DNA of 7,514 bases from Fidelibacterota bacterium (GCA_030634675.1 DAOWAH010000067.1:1-7514); one strand, 5' to 3'. Shown: positions 1-6,547, numbered from the stretch's first letter. Numbers and translations: made by a program. Notes: a model not told the origin generated them from the sequence alone.

Positions 1-810
1 CCACCGCCGATATTTATTCCAACCACTTTTTTATATCAGTATTCCCTGGATCCCAACATAGGAGGGGATATTTGTTCACCAACCACAGTCAGTATGATAC
101 TAGAAAGCTATGATATATCTGTTGATCCGGTGGATTTCGCCTGGGATACTTACGATCCCCATTATCACTTGTTCGGTGTCTGGCCGCGTGTCGTACAGAA
201 TGCTTCAGAATTTGGGCTGATAGGTGCTGTAACGCGCTATCGCACCTGGAGTCAAGCTTATGCCATACTGGCTCAAGGGGGCCGTATCGCCATGTCGGTT
301 GGACAGCCATTATATTCCGGGCACTTGATGATGTTGGCTGGATTTGATTCCAATGGTAATCCGATTGTCCACGATCCGGCTCAAACCTATGGCTACAATC
401 ACATTTATAGTAAAAGTCAATTATCACATTCCTGGTTCGATAAAGGAGGTGTCGGTTATACCTTCTACCTGCGAGACAGTTTGCAAGTTGACATTACACA
501 GGAAGAAAGGGTTAATACCGTTATACCTGACAAATTTTATCAATTGACTAATTACCCCAATCCGTTTAATGCCCTAACTACTATATCGGTAAAACTGATC
601 GAATTGGAGCGTGTTTCCATCGCTATTTATGATATCGGTGGGCGTCAGGTTAAGTCGCTATACCGTGGCTATCTGCTGTCCGGTTATCAGGCCTTTATCT
701 GGGATGGCACCGATAATCAGGGCAATGTTCTCGGCTCTGGTGTATATTGGGCAGTGGTCAGTACTGTTAACGGCGGCAGGGAAACATTACCGATTACTTT
801 ATTGAAATGA
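1..810 (+). CDS. Secreted C39-like cysteine peptidase with C-terminal YPNPFN sorting tail (5' partial)
   Basis: The frame is open from base 1, so the gene starts upstream; the first ATG at 94 is internal and using it would discard the catalytic cysteine. There are 269 codons here. Residues 11-35 carry the papain-like C39_2 active-site pattern: a candidate oxyanion Gln13, then CSPTTVSMIL with nucleophile Cys25. Residues 107-126 (GHLMMLAGFD...VHDP) supply His108 and Asp125. After a linker, residues 180-269 form a FlgD-like/type IX-style C-terminal domain: YPNPFN at 185-190, AIYDIGGRQV at 208-217, WDGTDNQGN at 234-242 and SGVYW at 246-250. Such tails direct export and surface attachment or release in FCB bacteria, so the protein probably acts outside the cell on peptides or cell-wall material; the substrate is unknown. 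The signal peptide would lie outside the window. The stop codon abuts the next gene. The peptidase fold is fairly sure; activity is inferred. Confidence 0.85.
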   Translation, partial: PPPIFIPTTFLYQYSLDPNIGGDICSPTTVSMILESYDISVDPVDFAWDTYDPHYHLFGVWPRVVQNASEFGLIGAVTRYRTWSQAYAILAQGGRIAMSVGQPLYSGHLMMLAGFDSNGNPIVHDPAQTYGYNHIYSKSQLSHSWFDKGGVGYTFYLRDSLQVDITQEERVNTVIPDKFYQLTNYPNPFNALTTISVKLIELERVSIAIYDIGGRQVKSLYRGYLLSGYQAFIWDGTDNQGNVLGSGVYWAVVSTVNGGRETLPITLLK

Positions 811-1368
811 GTGACTTTGAAAATGAGTAGATTAATTAAATTGTTAATGTCAGTAATTCTGTTAGTTTTTTTCAACAGTTGTTCTAGCGATGCCTTCCTG
901 TTTCCGGTGCGGCATGAACTGCGGAAATTAGAGGTTGTAGAAGCCACTCTGATAAATTATCTGGAAAATGAAGCGAGATTACTGCAACAGTTTAACGTTA
1001 ATTCACGGAATGTCTTTTTTATTGAGCAGAAAGTACCCTGGTGGAAACTCGGTCGACCCTCCACGACTTTGATCCGGGAATTAGCTGATAAATTTCATAA
1101 TCAGTTTATTGTTCGTACAATTCAGAATGCTCTATGGGAGGATATTACCTATGGAGATACGGTAATTGATAATGGCCCAGTTGATCCAGTCTCAGGAATC
1201 GCAGGCGAAATAATTACCGTTAGTAAAATTGTATGGATGGGTAATTGTCAAGTAGAAGTGCATTTTCGGGTCTGGGCTGGCCATCTGACTTCGACCGATT
1301 ATCGTTGTATTTTAACCAATCAAGCGGACCAATGGTCAGTGATCGATATGTTTATTAAAGTTGGTTAA
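811..1368 (+). CDS. Small lipoprotein of unknown function
   Basis: This 185-residue protein begins with a GTG placed directly after the preceding TGA. An ATG at 823 gives an equally good or better signal peptide (MSRLIKLLMSVILLVFFNSC), so the true start may be 823; neither has a clear ribosome binding site, and translation is probably coupled to the upstream peptidase gene. The N-terminus has a short basic region, a hydrophobic core and a lipobox-like FNSC ending at Cys24 (from 811), which predicts a lipid-anchored envelope protein. The mature part of about 160 residues is soluble in character. Its C-terminal half (from about residue 130) reads like alternating beta strands (EIITVSKIVW, CQVEVHFRVWAG, WSVIDMFIKVG), which could be a small beta or NTF2-like fold, but I recognise no family. 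Being co-transcribed with a secreted peptidase suggests an envelope role, for example a partner or inhibitor; that is inference. Confidence 0.8.
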   Translation: MTLKMSRLIKLLMSVILLVFFNSCSSDAFLFPVRHELRKLEVVEATLINYLENEARLLQQFNVNSRNVFFIEQKVPWWKLGRPSTTLIRELADKFHNQFIVRTIQNALWEDITYGDTVIDNGPVDPVSGIAGEIITVSKIVWMGNCQVEVHFRVWAGHLTSTDYRCILTNQADQWSVIDMFIKVG

Positions 1369-1483
1369 TCAGGGGTTGATTGTCAAATATTAATCTGTTT
1401 TTTAGTTTTTCTTAGTCTATCTGGTAATATTTGGTATCATATGCACTTACCGAGGTAAAACTACATAATATACAGGCTGACTT

Positions 1484-1510
1484 CTTCTGATACGGTATGC
1501 TTACCAGAAG
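1484..1510. repeat. Imperfect inverted repeat (hairpin)
   Basis: CTTCTG at 1484-1489 pairs exactly with CAGAAG at 1505-1510, and inside the loop GTA/TAC can pair around TGCT with a bulge. A related word order, GGTAT...ATGC...TTACC, occurs about 50 nt earlier (1433-1451). No T-run follows, so it is not a typical terminator. Role unknown. Confidence 0.3.
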
Positions 1511-1619
1511 TATCTTGTCACCATTGTACCGATTTGCGGCTTTGTTTATTAAAAAGTATATTAACAAGCATAAATTCAGGTGCTGGGATTAATATTGCGG
1601 TATTGCATTGGGATTGGGG

Positions 1620-1833
1620 ATGAAAGATAAATCTAAATCGAAAAATATTATACAGTGGTACCGGGAATTATGGCACCTGAATGCCGATCAACCCCCTTGG
1701 AGCCAGCCAATCTGGCAAACATTACTGGTTATCGTACCAATTATTTGTTCTTTTTGATGTGGTTTTAGTACTATATGTAGTTATTATTCTGATAATGAAA
1801 ATGAATGGGGTCACACCAACAAATTTTTGGTAA
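1620..1833 (+). pseudogene. Possible frameshifted small W-rich membrane protein
   Basis: An ATG at 1620 opens 45 codons ending in TGA at 1755-1757. The peptide has a charged start (MKDKSKSKN), a tryptophan-rich part (WYRELWHLN, PPWSQPIW) and then a hydrophobic run (TLLVIVPIICS) that is cut off. The next frame (first base at 1756) continues at once with another hydrophobic run (FDVVLVLYVVIILIM) and stops with TAA at 1831. Removing one T from the run at 1751-1755 would join the two into a protein of about 70 residues with a long membrane segment. This could be a decayed gene, a sequencing error, or chance. There is no well-placed ribosome binding site, and I recognise no family. A +1 shift at TTT-TGA would also join the frames, but nothing else supports programmed recoding. 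Confidence 0.3.
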
Positions 1834-1865
1834 TCGGAGCTTCTTTAAATATCTGAAGAAACTAC

Positions 1866-3440
1866 CTATATTATTGTTTTAATACGGTATTTGTTTTTTA
1901 GGTGGCCGGGTAATCCCTGGCGGTCAATTTTTACCGCCTCTGGTAAATAGTCCAGAATATTTTGAGCGGTAATACCATCGACACCCAAATTAGAAGCCGC
2001 TAAATCGCCGGCCAATCCGTGAATATATACCCCTTTGCAGGTTGCTGACTCCAGCACCAGTCCTAACCCGAACATCGCCGCAATTGTACCGGTGAGGACA
2101 TCACCCGACCCCGCGCTGGCCATACCGGAATTCCCACTTAAATTAATGCTTACCTGTCCATCCGGGAAGCCAATCAATGAATGAGCACCCTTCATGACAA
2201 TAATAGCATTCAGTTCATGGGAAGTATTTTGTAAAATATTAATGGGATCAGATTGAAGCTCCGCAACGGATTTTCCTGTCAAGCGGGACATTTCACCCAT
2301 ATGGGGAGTCAAAACAGTGGCCTTTCTTCTTTCCCGGATCAACTGCAGGTCATTAACAATTGCAGTAATGCCGTCACCATCGATTAAAACCGGTTGTTCG
2401 GTATTTTTAACTAAGTCGCGCACTAAAGCCTGGGTTTCCGAAGCTAGTGATAAACCGGGACCAACAACGATCATATCCATCCGATTAGCTAATTCCAGGA
2501 TAGTATCCAGATTTTCATGTGCCAGACTACCATTCTTAGTTTCAGAAAACGGATGAAAAACTATTTCGCTATTTTTTTTAGCAATTTGGGGAACGATTGA
2601 TTTTGGGGCTGCCAGGCGGGAATAACCGCCACCGGCTTTTAAAAATGAAACCGCCGCAAAATATGGGGCGCCATAATAATTGGCGGCACCGGCGATGAAT
2701 AAAGTTTCACCAAAGGAACCCTTGTGACCGGCGGGATCACGGTGCGGTAATACTGCTGGCGCGTTAACCGCAACTTTTAGCTCAGGATCATTATACAGTT
2801 CAGGAGGGAAAGAAATATGAGTAACACGCAATTTACCACAGTGGGAAAATCCCGGGAATAATAGATTGCCAGTTTTGGGTAATCCGAAGCTGATAGTCCA
2901 ATCTGCTTGGATTGCCACACCTATTGCCTGTCCATTATTACCATTAATTCCGGAAGGAATATCAACACTGAAAACAGGTTTGTCGCTGCCATTGATCAAT
3001 TCGATTGTCTGACGATATTTACCCTCTACCGGACGCATCAGTCCCGTACCGAAAATAGCATCAATTATCGCATCGCAATGTTTTAATTCGTCGCCAATAG
3101 CTTCCACTGATTCAACGACAGTAATTTCAATCGTCAACTTGGTGGCAATATCAAGATTAAGTCTGGCAACACCGGTATATCGTGATTGATCACCCATTAT
3201 AAAAATATGCGCTTTACCACCCAGTGAAATTATTTTGCGGGCTACGACGAATCCGTCTCCGCCGTTGTTGCCAAGACCGCAGAATATGAGGAACGTTTTA
3301 CCGGCAATACCATATTCATTCTCAATTACTGCCGATACTGCTAATCCGGCGTTTTCCATCAGTAATTCTTCCGGTATACCGTATTGACTCATGGCTGCAG
3401 CATCCAATGCTTGCATTTCGTTTACACTAGCTACTTTCAT
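1866..3440 (-). CDS. nnrDE: Bifunctional NAD(P)H-hydrate epimerase / ADP-dependent NAD(P)H-hydrate dehydratase
   Basis: The 524-residue product is a metabolite-repair enzyme: it interconverts the R and S forms of hydrated NAD(P)H and dehydrates the S form back to NAD(P)H using ADP. The N-terminal YjeF_N epimerase domain (about 1-215) shows NNGGDG at 58-63, DAIFGTGL at 127-134 and VDIPSGING at 159-167. The C-terminal ribokinase-like dehydratase domain (about 230-505) shows KGSFG at 240-244, GPG at 327-329, LIDGDGI at 352-358, LTPHMGEMSRLTG at 377-389, MKG at 416-418 and the nucleotide/catalytic loop AGSGD at 443-447, with Asp447 the expected catalytic base. All key motifs are intact and the length is normal for the fused bacterial form (E. 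coli YjeF type). The ATG at 3440 is preceded by a strong GAGGGG Shine-Dalgarno that overlaps the stop of the upstream kinase-like gene, 15 nt away, so the two are probably co-transcribed and translationally coupled. It acts in the cytosol. Confidence 0.96.
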   Translation of the reverse strand: MKVASVNEMQALDAAAMSQYGIPEELLMENAGLAVSAVIENEYGIAGKTFLIFCGLGNNGGDGFVVARKIISLGGKAHIFIMGDQSRYTGVARLNLDIATKLTIEITVVESVEAIGDELKHCDAIIDAIFGTGLMRPVEGKYRQTIELINGSDKPVFSVDIPSGINGNNGQAIGVAIQADWTISFGLPKTGNLLFPGFSHCGKLRVTHISFPPELYNDPELKVAVNAPAVLPHRDPAGHKGSFGETLFIAGAANYYGAPYFAAVSFLKAGGGYSRLAAPKSIVPQIAKKNSEIVFHPFSETKNGSLAHENLDTILELANRMDMIVVGPGLSLASETQALVRDLVKNTEQPVLIDGDGITAIVNDLQLIRERRKATVLTPHMGEMSRLTGKSVAELQSDPINILQNTSHELNAIIVMKGAHSLIGFPDGQVSINLSGNSGMASAGSGDVLTGTIAAMFGLGLVLESATCKGVYIHGLAGDLAASNLGVDGITAQNILDYLPEAVKIDRQGLPGHLKNKYRIKTII

Positions 3441-3449
3441 TCTTTTTAC

Positions 3450-3458
3450 TTCCCCTCA
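3450..3458 (-). promoter_or_regulatory. Ribosome binding site of nnrDE overlapping the upstream stop codon
   Basis: Read on the minus strand, TGAGGGGAA contains both the TGA stop of the kinase-like gene (3458-3456) and a strong Shine-Dalgarno (GAGGGGA) upstream of the nnrDE ATG at 3440. This arrangement favours re-initiation or coupled translation of the two genes. Confidence 0.7.
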
Positions 3459-3974
3459 GAATTGGTATTTACCTGAATCAAAGGCTATCTTTCTGATGGC
3501 TGCCGCCACATCGTCCGGTGAATGGTCGGCAGTCGTTATTAATACATCTGATTGTTTGTATAAGGTTGCCCGTTCAGCCAGCCAATCCTTCAATATTTTG
3601 GTTTTGTCGCCTGTAAAAAGGAACAGATATTTTGAATTTTTAATTCGGTTAACCAGCGTTTCCACTGGTGCCTCCAGCCAGAATAGTAATCCGGTGGCTT
3701 TTATCAAGGCTACGTTATCAGGGTTTTTTACTATACCTTCACTGCAGGCAATGACCTGGTGGTTCCCTTGTGATATTTCCTGCAAAATTTTTACTTCCAT
3801 GTCATGAAAGGCTGATTCACCATAGATATTATAGATCTCTTCGATAGATTGGTCGTAGATTGCCTCGACGGTTTCATCCATATCGATAAATCCCCATTCA
3901 AGTTTTTTAGCCAGGATTTTACCAACCGTGGATTTGCCTACGCCAACCATTCCGATAAGAAATATATTTCTCAT
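3456..3974 (-). CDS. Shikimate-kinase-like P-loop kinase with altered substrate site
   Basis: The product aligns by eye with AroK along its whole length (172 residues from the ATG at 3974; a TTG at 3983 adds three residues but the family starts at the ATG, MRNIFLIG). The Walker A loop GMVGVGKST (8-16) and the Asp pair IDMDE (Asp31, Asp33) are intact, so nucleotide and Mg binding are likely. However, the residues that hold shikimate in AroK are mostly changed: GExxFR is GESAFH (Arg to His57), the GGG loop is SEG (78-80, in ACSEGIVK), and the LID RPLL is KYLF (Arg to Lys115). Arg135 of the ERxxLY motif is kept. It is therefore either a strongly diverged shikimate kinase or, more likely, a relative that phosphorylates something else or only binds nucleotide. 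It is coupled to nnrDE. No Shine-Dalgarno is obvious, and no other aro gene is in view, so I give no gene symbol. Confidence 0.85.
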   Translation of the reverse strand: MRNIFLIGMVGVGKSTVGKILAKKLEWGFIDMDETVEAIYDQSIEEIYNIYGESAFHDMEVKILQEISQGNHQVIACSEGIVKNPDNVALIKATGLLFWLEAPVETLVNRIKNSKYLFLFTGDKTKILKDWLAERATLYKQSDVLITTADHSPDDVAAAIRKIAFDSGKYQF

Positions 3975-4213
3975 TATTATCAATATCAGGGTCTGTTAAT
4001 GGTTGGAAATTGGGTGTAGGGATTATTTAATTCAAGCATATCCTGTTGATAGTTATCGAAACTTTACCGGAGCATTTTATCTGGATCTGGCGGCTTCCTA
4101 AATTATTATTTAACTGACTGTATAACAGCGCGTTAAAAAGGGCTCCTGATACCACATAAAACCATTAAACTGTAATCTATGGCGTTTTATTAACCGCTTA
4201 TTTTATTATTACC
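3975..4213. other. Intergenic gap between CPBP protease gene and kinase-like gene
   Basis: These roughly 240 bases separate two leftward genes. They contain one AT-rich imperfect hairpin (4156-4190) just past the CPBP stop codon and a short CTGT/ACAG hairpin near 4117-4127. No open frame of note and no clear promoter could be assigned. The gap size suggests that the kinase-like gene and nnrDE may have their own promoter. Confidence 0.5.
4156..4190 (-). repeat. Imperfect hairpin downstream of the CPBP gene
   Basis: ATAAAACCAT (4156-4165) pairs with ATGGCGTTTTAT (4179-4190), giving ten base pairs with a two-base bulge and a 13-base loop. It begins about 24 bases after the stop of the leftward CPBP gene, a position suited to ending or stabilising that transcript, but there is no T-run directly after it in that direction, so it is not a canonical intrinsic terminator. 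Confidence 0.3.
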
Positions 4214-4846
4214 TTAAAAGTTGACTGGTAAGATAATAAATATCAAGATATCCCAAACCGTATGACTGACAGCATTTAACAGCATCGACCGATAACGCAG
4301 ATAGAGGTAACCCCAGAACAGGCCGCCTATCCCGGCTGCCAGTATCAGCATGATATTGCCGCTACCCAAATGGATAAAGGTGTAGATACCAGTCGTTAAT
4401 AGAAAACCGGGCCATTGGCCGACGTCATTTTGGTAGCGCCGTTGAACAAAACCACGCCAGAATAACTCCTCCCCCGGACCGATAATTAGTAACATCAAAA
4501 TCCCGATTCGCAAGGTACTGGCCGATGATTTATAGGCGTATACAGCCGCTATTTCTGTCCTGGCAAAGTTGAATAACGTTTGTGAGAGATAATTACCTAC
4601 GGCAAAAATCAGGTATAATGCAACCGCCGAGAAAATCCCCAGCCCTATTTTCTTTATAAATCGGTCCTTGATATCTGACCGGATTTCTATACGCCATTCA
4701 GGATCACTGATATTAACCAGTAGCAATAGAATACCAATATTGATGGTCATCCACCACCAAAAATCAATATTCCATTTACCGGTGAGAATAAATAACGGGA
4801 AAAAGAGCCCGGCCGCTATTATGGACAGGGCAATAGTTTTCCGCAT
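4214..4846 (-). CDS. CPBP family intramembrane metalloprotease (CAAX-protease-like)
   Basis: The 210-residue protein is very hydrophobic, with likely membrane segments near 4-23, 27-45, 66-86, 112-124, 147-160, 164-182 and 190-207. It carries the three CPBP/Abi motifs: EELFWR at 126-131 (EExxxR), FIH at 157-159 with His159, and HTVWD at 195-199 (HxxxD). In this family these acidic and histidine residues form the active site within the inner membrane; members act as CAAX-type prenyl proteases, in bacteriocin self-immunity, or in unknown membrane proteolysis. The physiological substrate cannot be told from sequence. The gene starts 24 nt after the menA stop, with a weak AGG four bases before the ATG, and is probably co-transcribed with menA. 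A prenyl link between a prenyltransferase and a CAAX-like protease is tempting but not demonstrated. Confidence 0.9.
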   Translation of the reverse strand: MRKTIALSIIAAGLFFPLFILTGKWNIDFWWWMTINIGILLLLVNISDPEWRIEIRSDIKDRFIKKIGLGIFSAVALYLIFAVGNYLSQTLFNFARTEIAAVYAYKSSASTLRIGILMLLIIGPGEELFWRGFVQRRYQNDVGQWPGFLLTTGIYTFIHLGSGNIMLILAAGIGGLFWGYLYLRYRSMLLNAVSHTVWDILIFIILPVNF

Positions 4847-4870
4847 TAACCTGACTTGGATCGAATTAAA

Positions 4871-5830
4871 TTAAATCAGCTTATCAATACCCAGAGCAAA
4901 GACACACAATACTCCGAAAAGTAAATTTAACTGGGCGGTGGCTCCATCCAGGGCCATGAAATTCAGGGGTTGGTCAGAAATAAATCGCTGTTTTCCTTTT
5001 TTAGTCAATTTGAAAGCTGCCGGAATGGCCAGGAATGTGATTAAAAATGTATAGGGCATCTGCTGCGTGAATCCTGTTAATCTGGTTATTAGAATCAGGG
5101 TAAAAATGACAACAAAAGGTCCCATTATAAGAAAGCTATAATAACCTTCCGACAGCCGATCACCCAGGACACTGGCAATTGTTCGAATACCGCTTGCATC
5201 ATCGGTGCTAATATCGCGCCAGTTATTAGAATGCAGAATTCCTACAACCAGCAGTGACATTGGAATTGCCCAGATAACCGGAGTCCACGAAGGCGAACCG
5301 GTCTGAACCGTCCACGCGCCTAATGAACCTAATATTCCAAAATTTAAAAAGACCGCCAAATCACCCAGGGCATTGAACTTTAATGGTAACGGTCCCCAAG
5401 TATAAATTACACCAATAGTTACTCCGACTATCCCGATTAAAAGGATTACATAGCCAACCTGAACGGCGATCAGTAAACCAAGCAACGATCCACAAAACAG
5501 ACATAGTATTCCGGCGAACCGAGCTTCCCGAGCAGTAATCCATCCTCGGACGACACCACCACTGACCGGATTCACATGTTGATCGATGCCCTTTTTAAAA
5601 TCGTAGACATCGTTCAATAAATTACTGCCGGTATGTAAAATTGCCATGGCTACCATTGCCGCAATAAATAGCAGCCAATCGGGTGTAGCACCGCCAATAG
5701 TTATTGCCAGAACACTGCCAAAAAATACTGGCATTACTGAAGCGGGAAGAGCAAAAGGACGAATAGCAACCCACCATTTTTTAATTCCGGAGGGCCGGTC
5801 TTGATTATTTGTTTTTTCTTTCATATTCAT
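4871..5830 (-). CDS. menA: 1,4-dihydroxy-2-naphthoate polyprenyltransferase (UbiA superfamily)
   Basis: The 319-residue membrane enzyme transfers a polyprenyl chain to 1,4-dihydroxy-2-naphthoate to give demethylmenaquinone, the membrane step of menaquinone synthesis. The two Asp-rich Mg-diphosphate sites of UbiA proteins are present: NDVYDFKKGID at 73-83 and the MenA-type RDISTDDASGIRT at 205-217, preceded by SNN. The loop GPLPLKFNALGDL (146-158) followed by FLNFG also fits MenA better than UbiA or other prenyltransferases. About eight or nine hydrophobic segments fill the remainder, and the length is normal. The start is ATG at 5830, with GAAGG only four bases upstream; ATG at 5824, two codons in, has ten bases of spacing and is a fair alternative. 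It is the first gene of the leftward unit. No other men genes are in view, so a related substrate cannot be fully excluded. Confidence 0.92.
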   Translation of the reverse strand: MNMKEKTNNQDRPSGIKKWWVAIRPFALPASVMPVFFGSVLAITIGGATPDWLLFIAAMVAMAILHTGSNLLNDVYDFKKGIDQHVNPVSGGVVRGWITAREARFAGILCLFCGSLLGLLIAVQVGYVILLIGIVGVTIGVIYTWGPLPLKFNALGDLAVFLNFGILGSLGAWTVQTGSPSWTPVIWAIPMSLLVVGILHSNNWRDISTDDASGIRTIASVLGDRLSEGYYSFLIMGPFVVIFTLILITRLTGFTQQMPYTFLITFLAIPAAFKLTKKGKQRFISDQPLNFMALDGATAQLNLLFGVLCVFALGIDKLI

Positions 5831-5835
5831 AATAC

Positions 5836-5840
5836 CTTCA
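5836..5840 (-). promoter_or_regulatory. Ribosome binding site of menA
   Basis: The minus-strand word GAAGG or GAAGGT lies just upstream of two in-frame ATG codons (5830 and 5824). Spacing is short for the first and slightly long for the second, so it does not decide the start. No convincing -10/-35 pair could be picked in the AT-rich DNA upstream. Confidence 0.5.
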
Positions 5841-6015
5841 TAATTATTAATTGTTTTCCTATCGAATCTTATAAAAATACCGAAAAATACAGTGGGCGGA
5901 ATTTAACAGAAATTGGTTTGCTATGAACACCGAATAATGATTGAAAATGCAACTATAAATTTCCTACACCTAAAAAGATTGGGCAAGTACCAGCAACATC
6001 CTGAAAAATTCGTAC

Positions 6016-6060
6016 CTACGACTGACAGGCACGTCTTCGACGGGCTACGACGCACAGGCA
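6016..6060. repeat. 16-bp direct repeat, two copies
   Basis: CTACGACTGACAGGCA (6016-6031) is repeated as CTACGACGCACAGGCA (6045-6060), with two mismatches and a period of 29. Between the copies lies a small palindrome, CGTCTTCGACG. A weaker echo (CCTACGCTCTG) occurs at 6114-6124. The composition is more GC-rich than the flanks, as in short interspersed intergenic repeats. Confidence 0.6.
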
Positions 6061-6074
6061 AGGGTTTTCATAGT

Positions 6075-6096
6075 AAAAACCCCGACAAATCGGGGT
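6075..6096 (-). terminator. Intrinsic (Rho-independent) terminator, leftward
   Basis: On the minus strand the sequence reads ACCCCGA, loop TTTG, TCGGGGT, then a run of Ts (TTTTTAC). This is a compact seven-pair GC-rich stem with a U-tract, a textbook terminator. It points left but sits upstream of menA, and no minus-strand gene is visible to its right. It may shield menA from read-through, or be left from a gene that is gone. A second hairpin (GGGTTTT 6062-6068 with AAAACCC 6076-6082) shares half of it. Confidence 0.7.
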
Positions 6097-6209
6097 CGTG
6101 GCTTGGGACCAGCCTACGCTCTGTATGGTTTTTTAATCAGCCGGACTAATATGGTGTAAAAGCCAAGGTGATACTTTTGGGTAAATTATCATGACAGAAA
6201 GGATGAAAG

Positions 6210-6389
6210 ATGACCCCAAAAGGAAGTTCCGGGGAAATCAAAGAATTGCTAGACAATCCTAGTATTTTCCCATTTCAACATGCGCATGTTTCCGCGGAGC
6301 ATATTGTATCCATTTCGTCTAATTTGGATCTTCTATGGTACGGCTTGGATGATGAAATAATTATATTACGAAAAGGTGTTAAAGTATAA
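6210..6389 (+). CDS. Possible small protein, 59 residues, unknown function
   Basis: An ATG at 6210 opens 59 codons to TAA at 6387-6389. It has a good ribosome binding site, AAAGGA, six bases upstream. The peptide begins MTPKGSSGEIKELLDNPSIF, and its C-terminal part (HIVSISSNLDLLWYGLDDEIIILRKGVKV) reads like a short strand-turn-strand. It is soluble, with no signal peptide or membrane segment, and I recognise no family. It lies in the AT-rich accessory part of the window and has no gene closely downstream. An ATG at 6191 in another frame gives only 23 residues. The ribosome binding site and length favour a real gene, but it could also be a fragment or chance. Confidence 0.45.
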   Translation: MTPKGSSGEIKELLDNPSIFPFQHAHVSAEHIVSISSNLDLLWYGLDDEIIILRKGVKV

Positions 6390-6547
6390 CTACCGAAAAT
6401 GGGTCAGAAAATTGATATTACATTGGAGTGCATATCCACTTTTTTTGTAAATGACATTTATCAGTCACATTAAATCATCCTGATTTCAAAGAGAATTGCA
6501 AAATGATTAATAACCTCTGACCAGGTTCATTGTTTTAACTACTTCAT

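Larger units (their letters stand above)
1369..1865. other. Intergenic stretch between converging genes
   Basis: This space of nearly 500 bases lies between the plus-strand lipoprotein gene and the end of the minus-strand nnrDE gene, so the two transcription units converge. It holds a weak inverted repeat just after the lipoprotein stop (AATCA/TGATT, 1367-1381) followed about 16 nt later by runs of T, a hairpin near 1484-1510, and a possible broken small membrane-protein gene (1620-1833). I see no strong GC-rich intrinsic terminator for either converging gene. Confidence 0.6.
5831..6209. other. Intergenic stretch upstream of menA with a GC-rich repeat island
   Basis: This region separates the leftward menA unit from the rightward accessory genes. 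From 5841 to about 6010 it is AT-rich and should contain the menA promoter. From about 6011 to 6125 it turns GC-rich and holds a direct repeat and an intrinsic terminator on the minus strand. An open frame at 5913-6149 crosses the repeat and terminator and has no ribosome binding site; I treat it as chance. Confidence 0.55.

Noticed and set aside
89..427. 112-codon minus-strand frame
   Set aside because: It is antisense to the catalytic domain of the C39-like peptidase and has no family features.
1751..1760. Programmed +1 frameshift as in prfB
   Set aside because: TTT-TGA alone is not enough: there is no upstream Shine-Dalgarno-like stimulator at the right spacing and no known family, so an indel or decay is simpler.
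2317..2556. 79-codon plus-strand frame inside nnrDE
   Set aside because: It lies antisense within a fully conserved part of nnrDE, so it is a shadow frame.
3391..3807. 138-codon plus-strand frame across the nnrDE/kinase-like junction
   Set aside because: It is antisense to two genes with clear family motifs and has no ribosome binding site or recognisable domain.
6016..6060. Start of a CRISPR array
   Set aside because: There are only two repeat copies of 16 bases with a 13-base gap, far from CRISPR dimensions, and no cas genes are present.
5913..6149. 78-codon plus-strand open frame upstream of menA
   Set aside because: It crosses the direct repeat and the terminator hairpin, has no ribosome binding site, and its translation shows no recognisable domain or natural composition.
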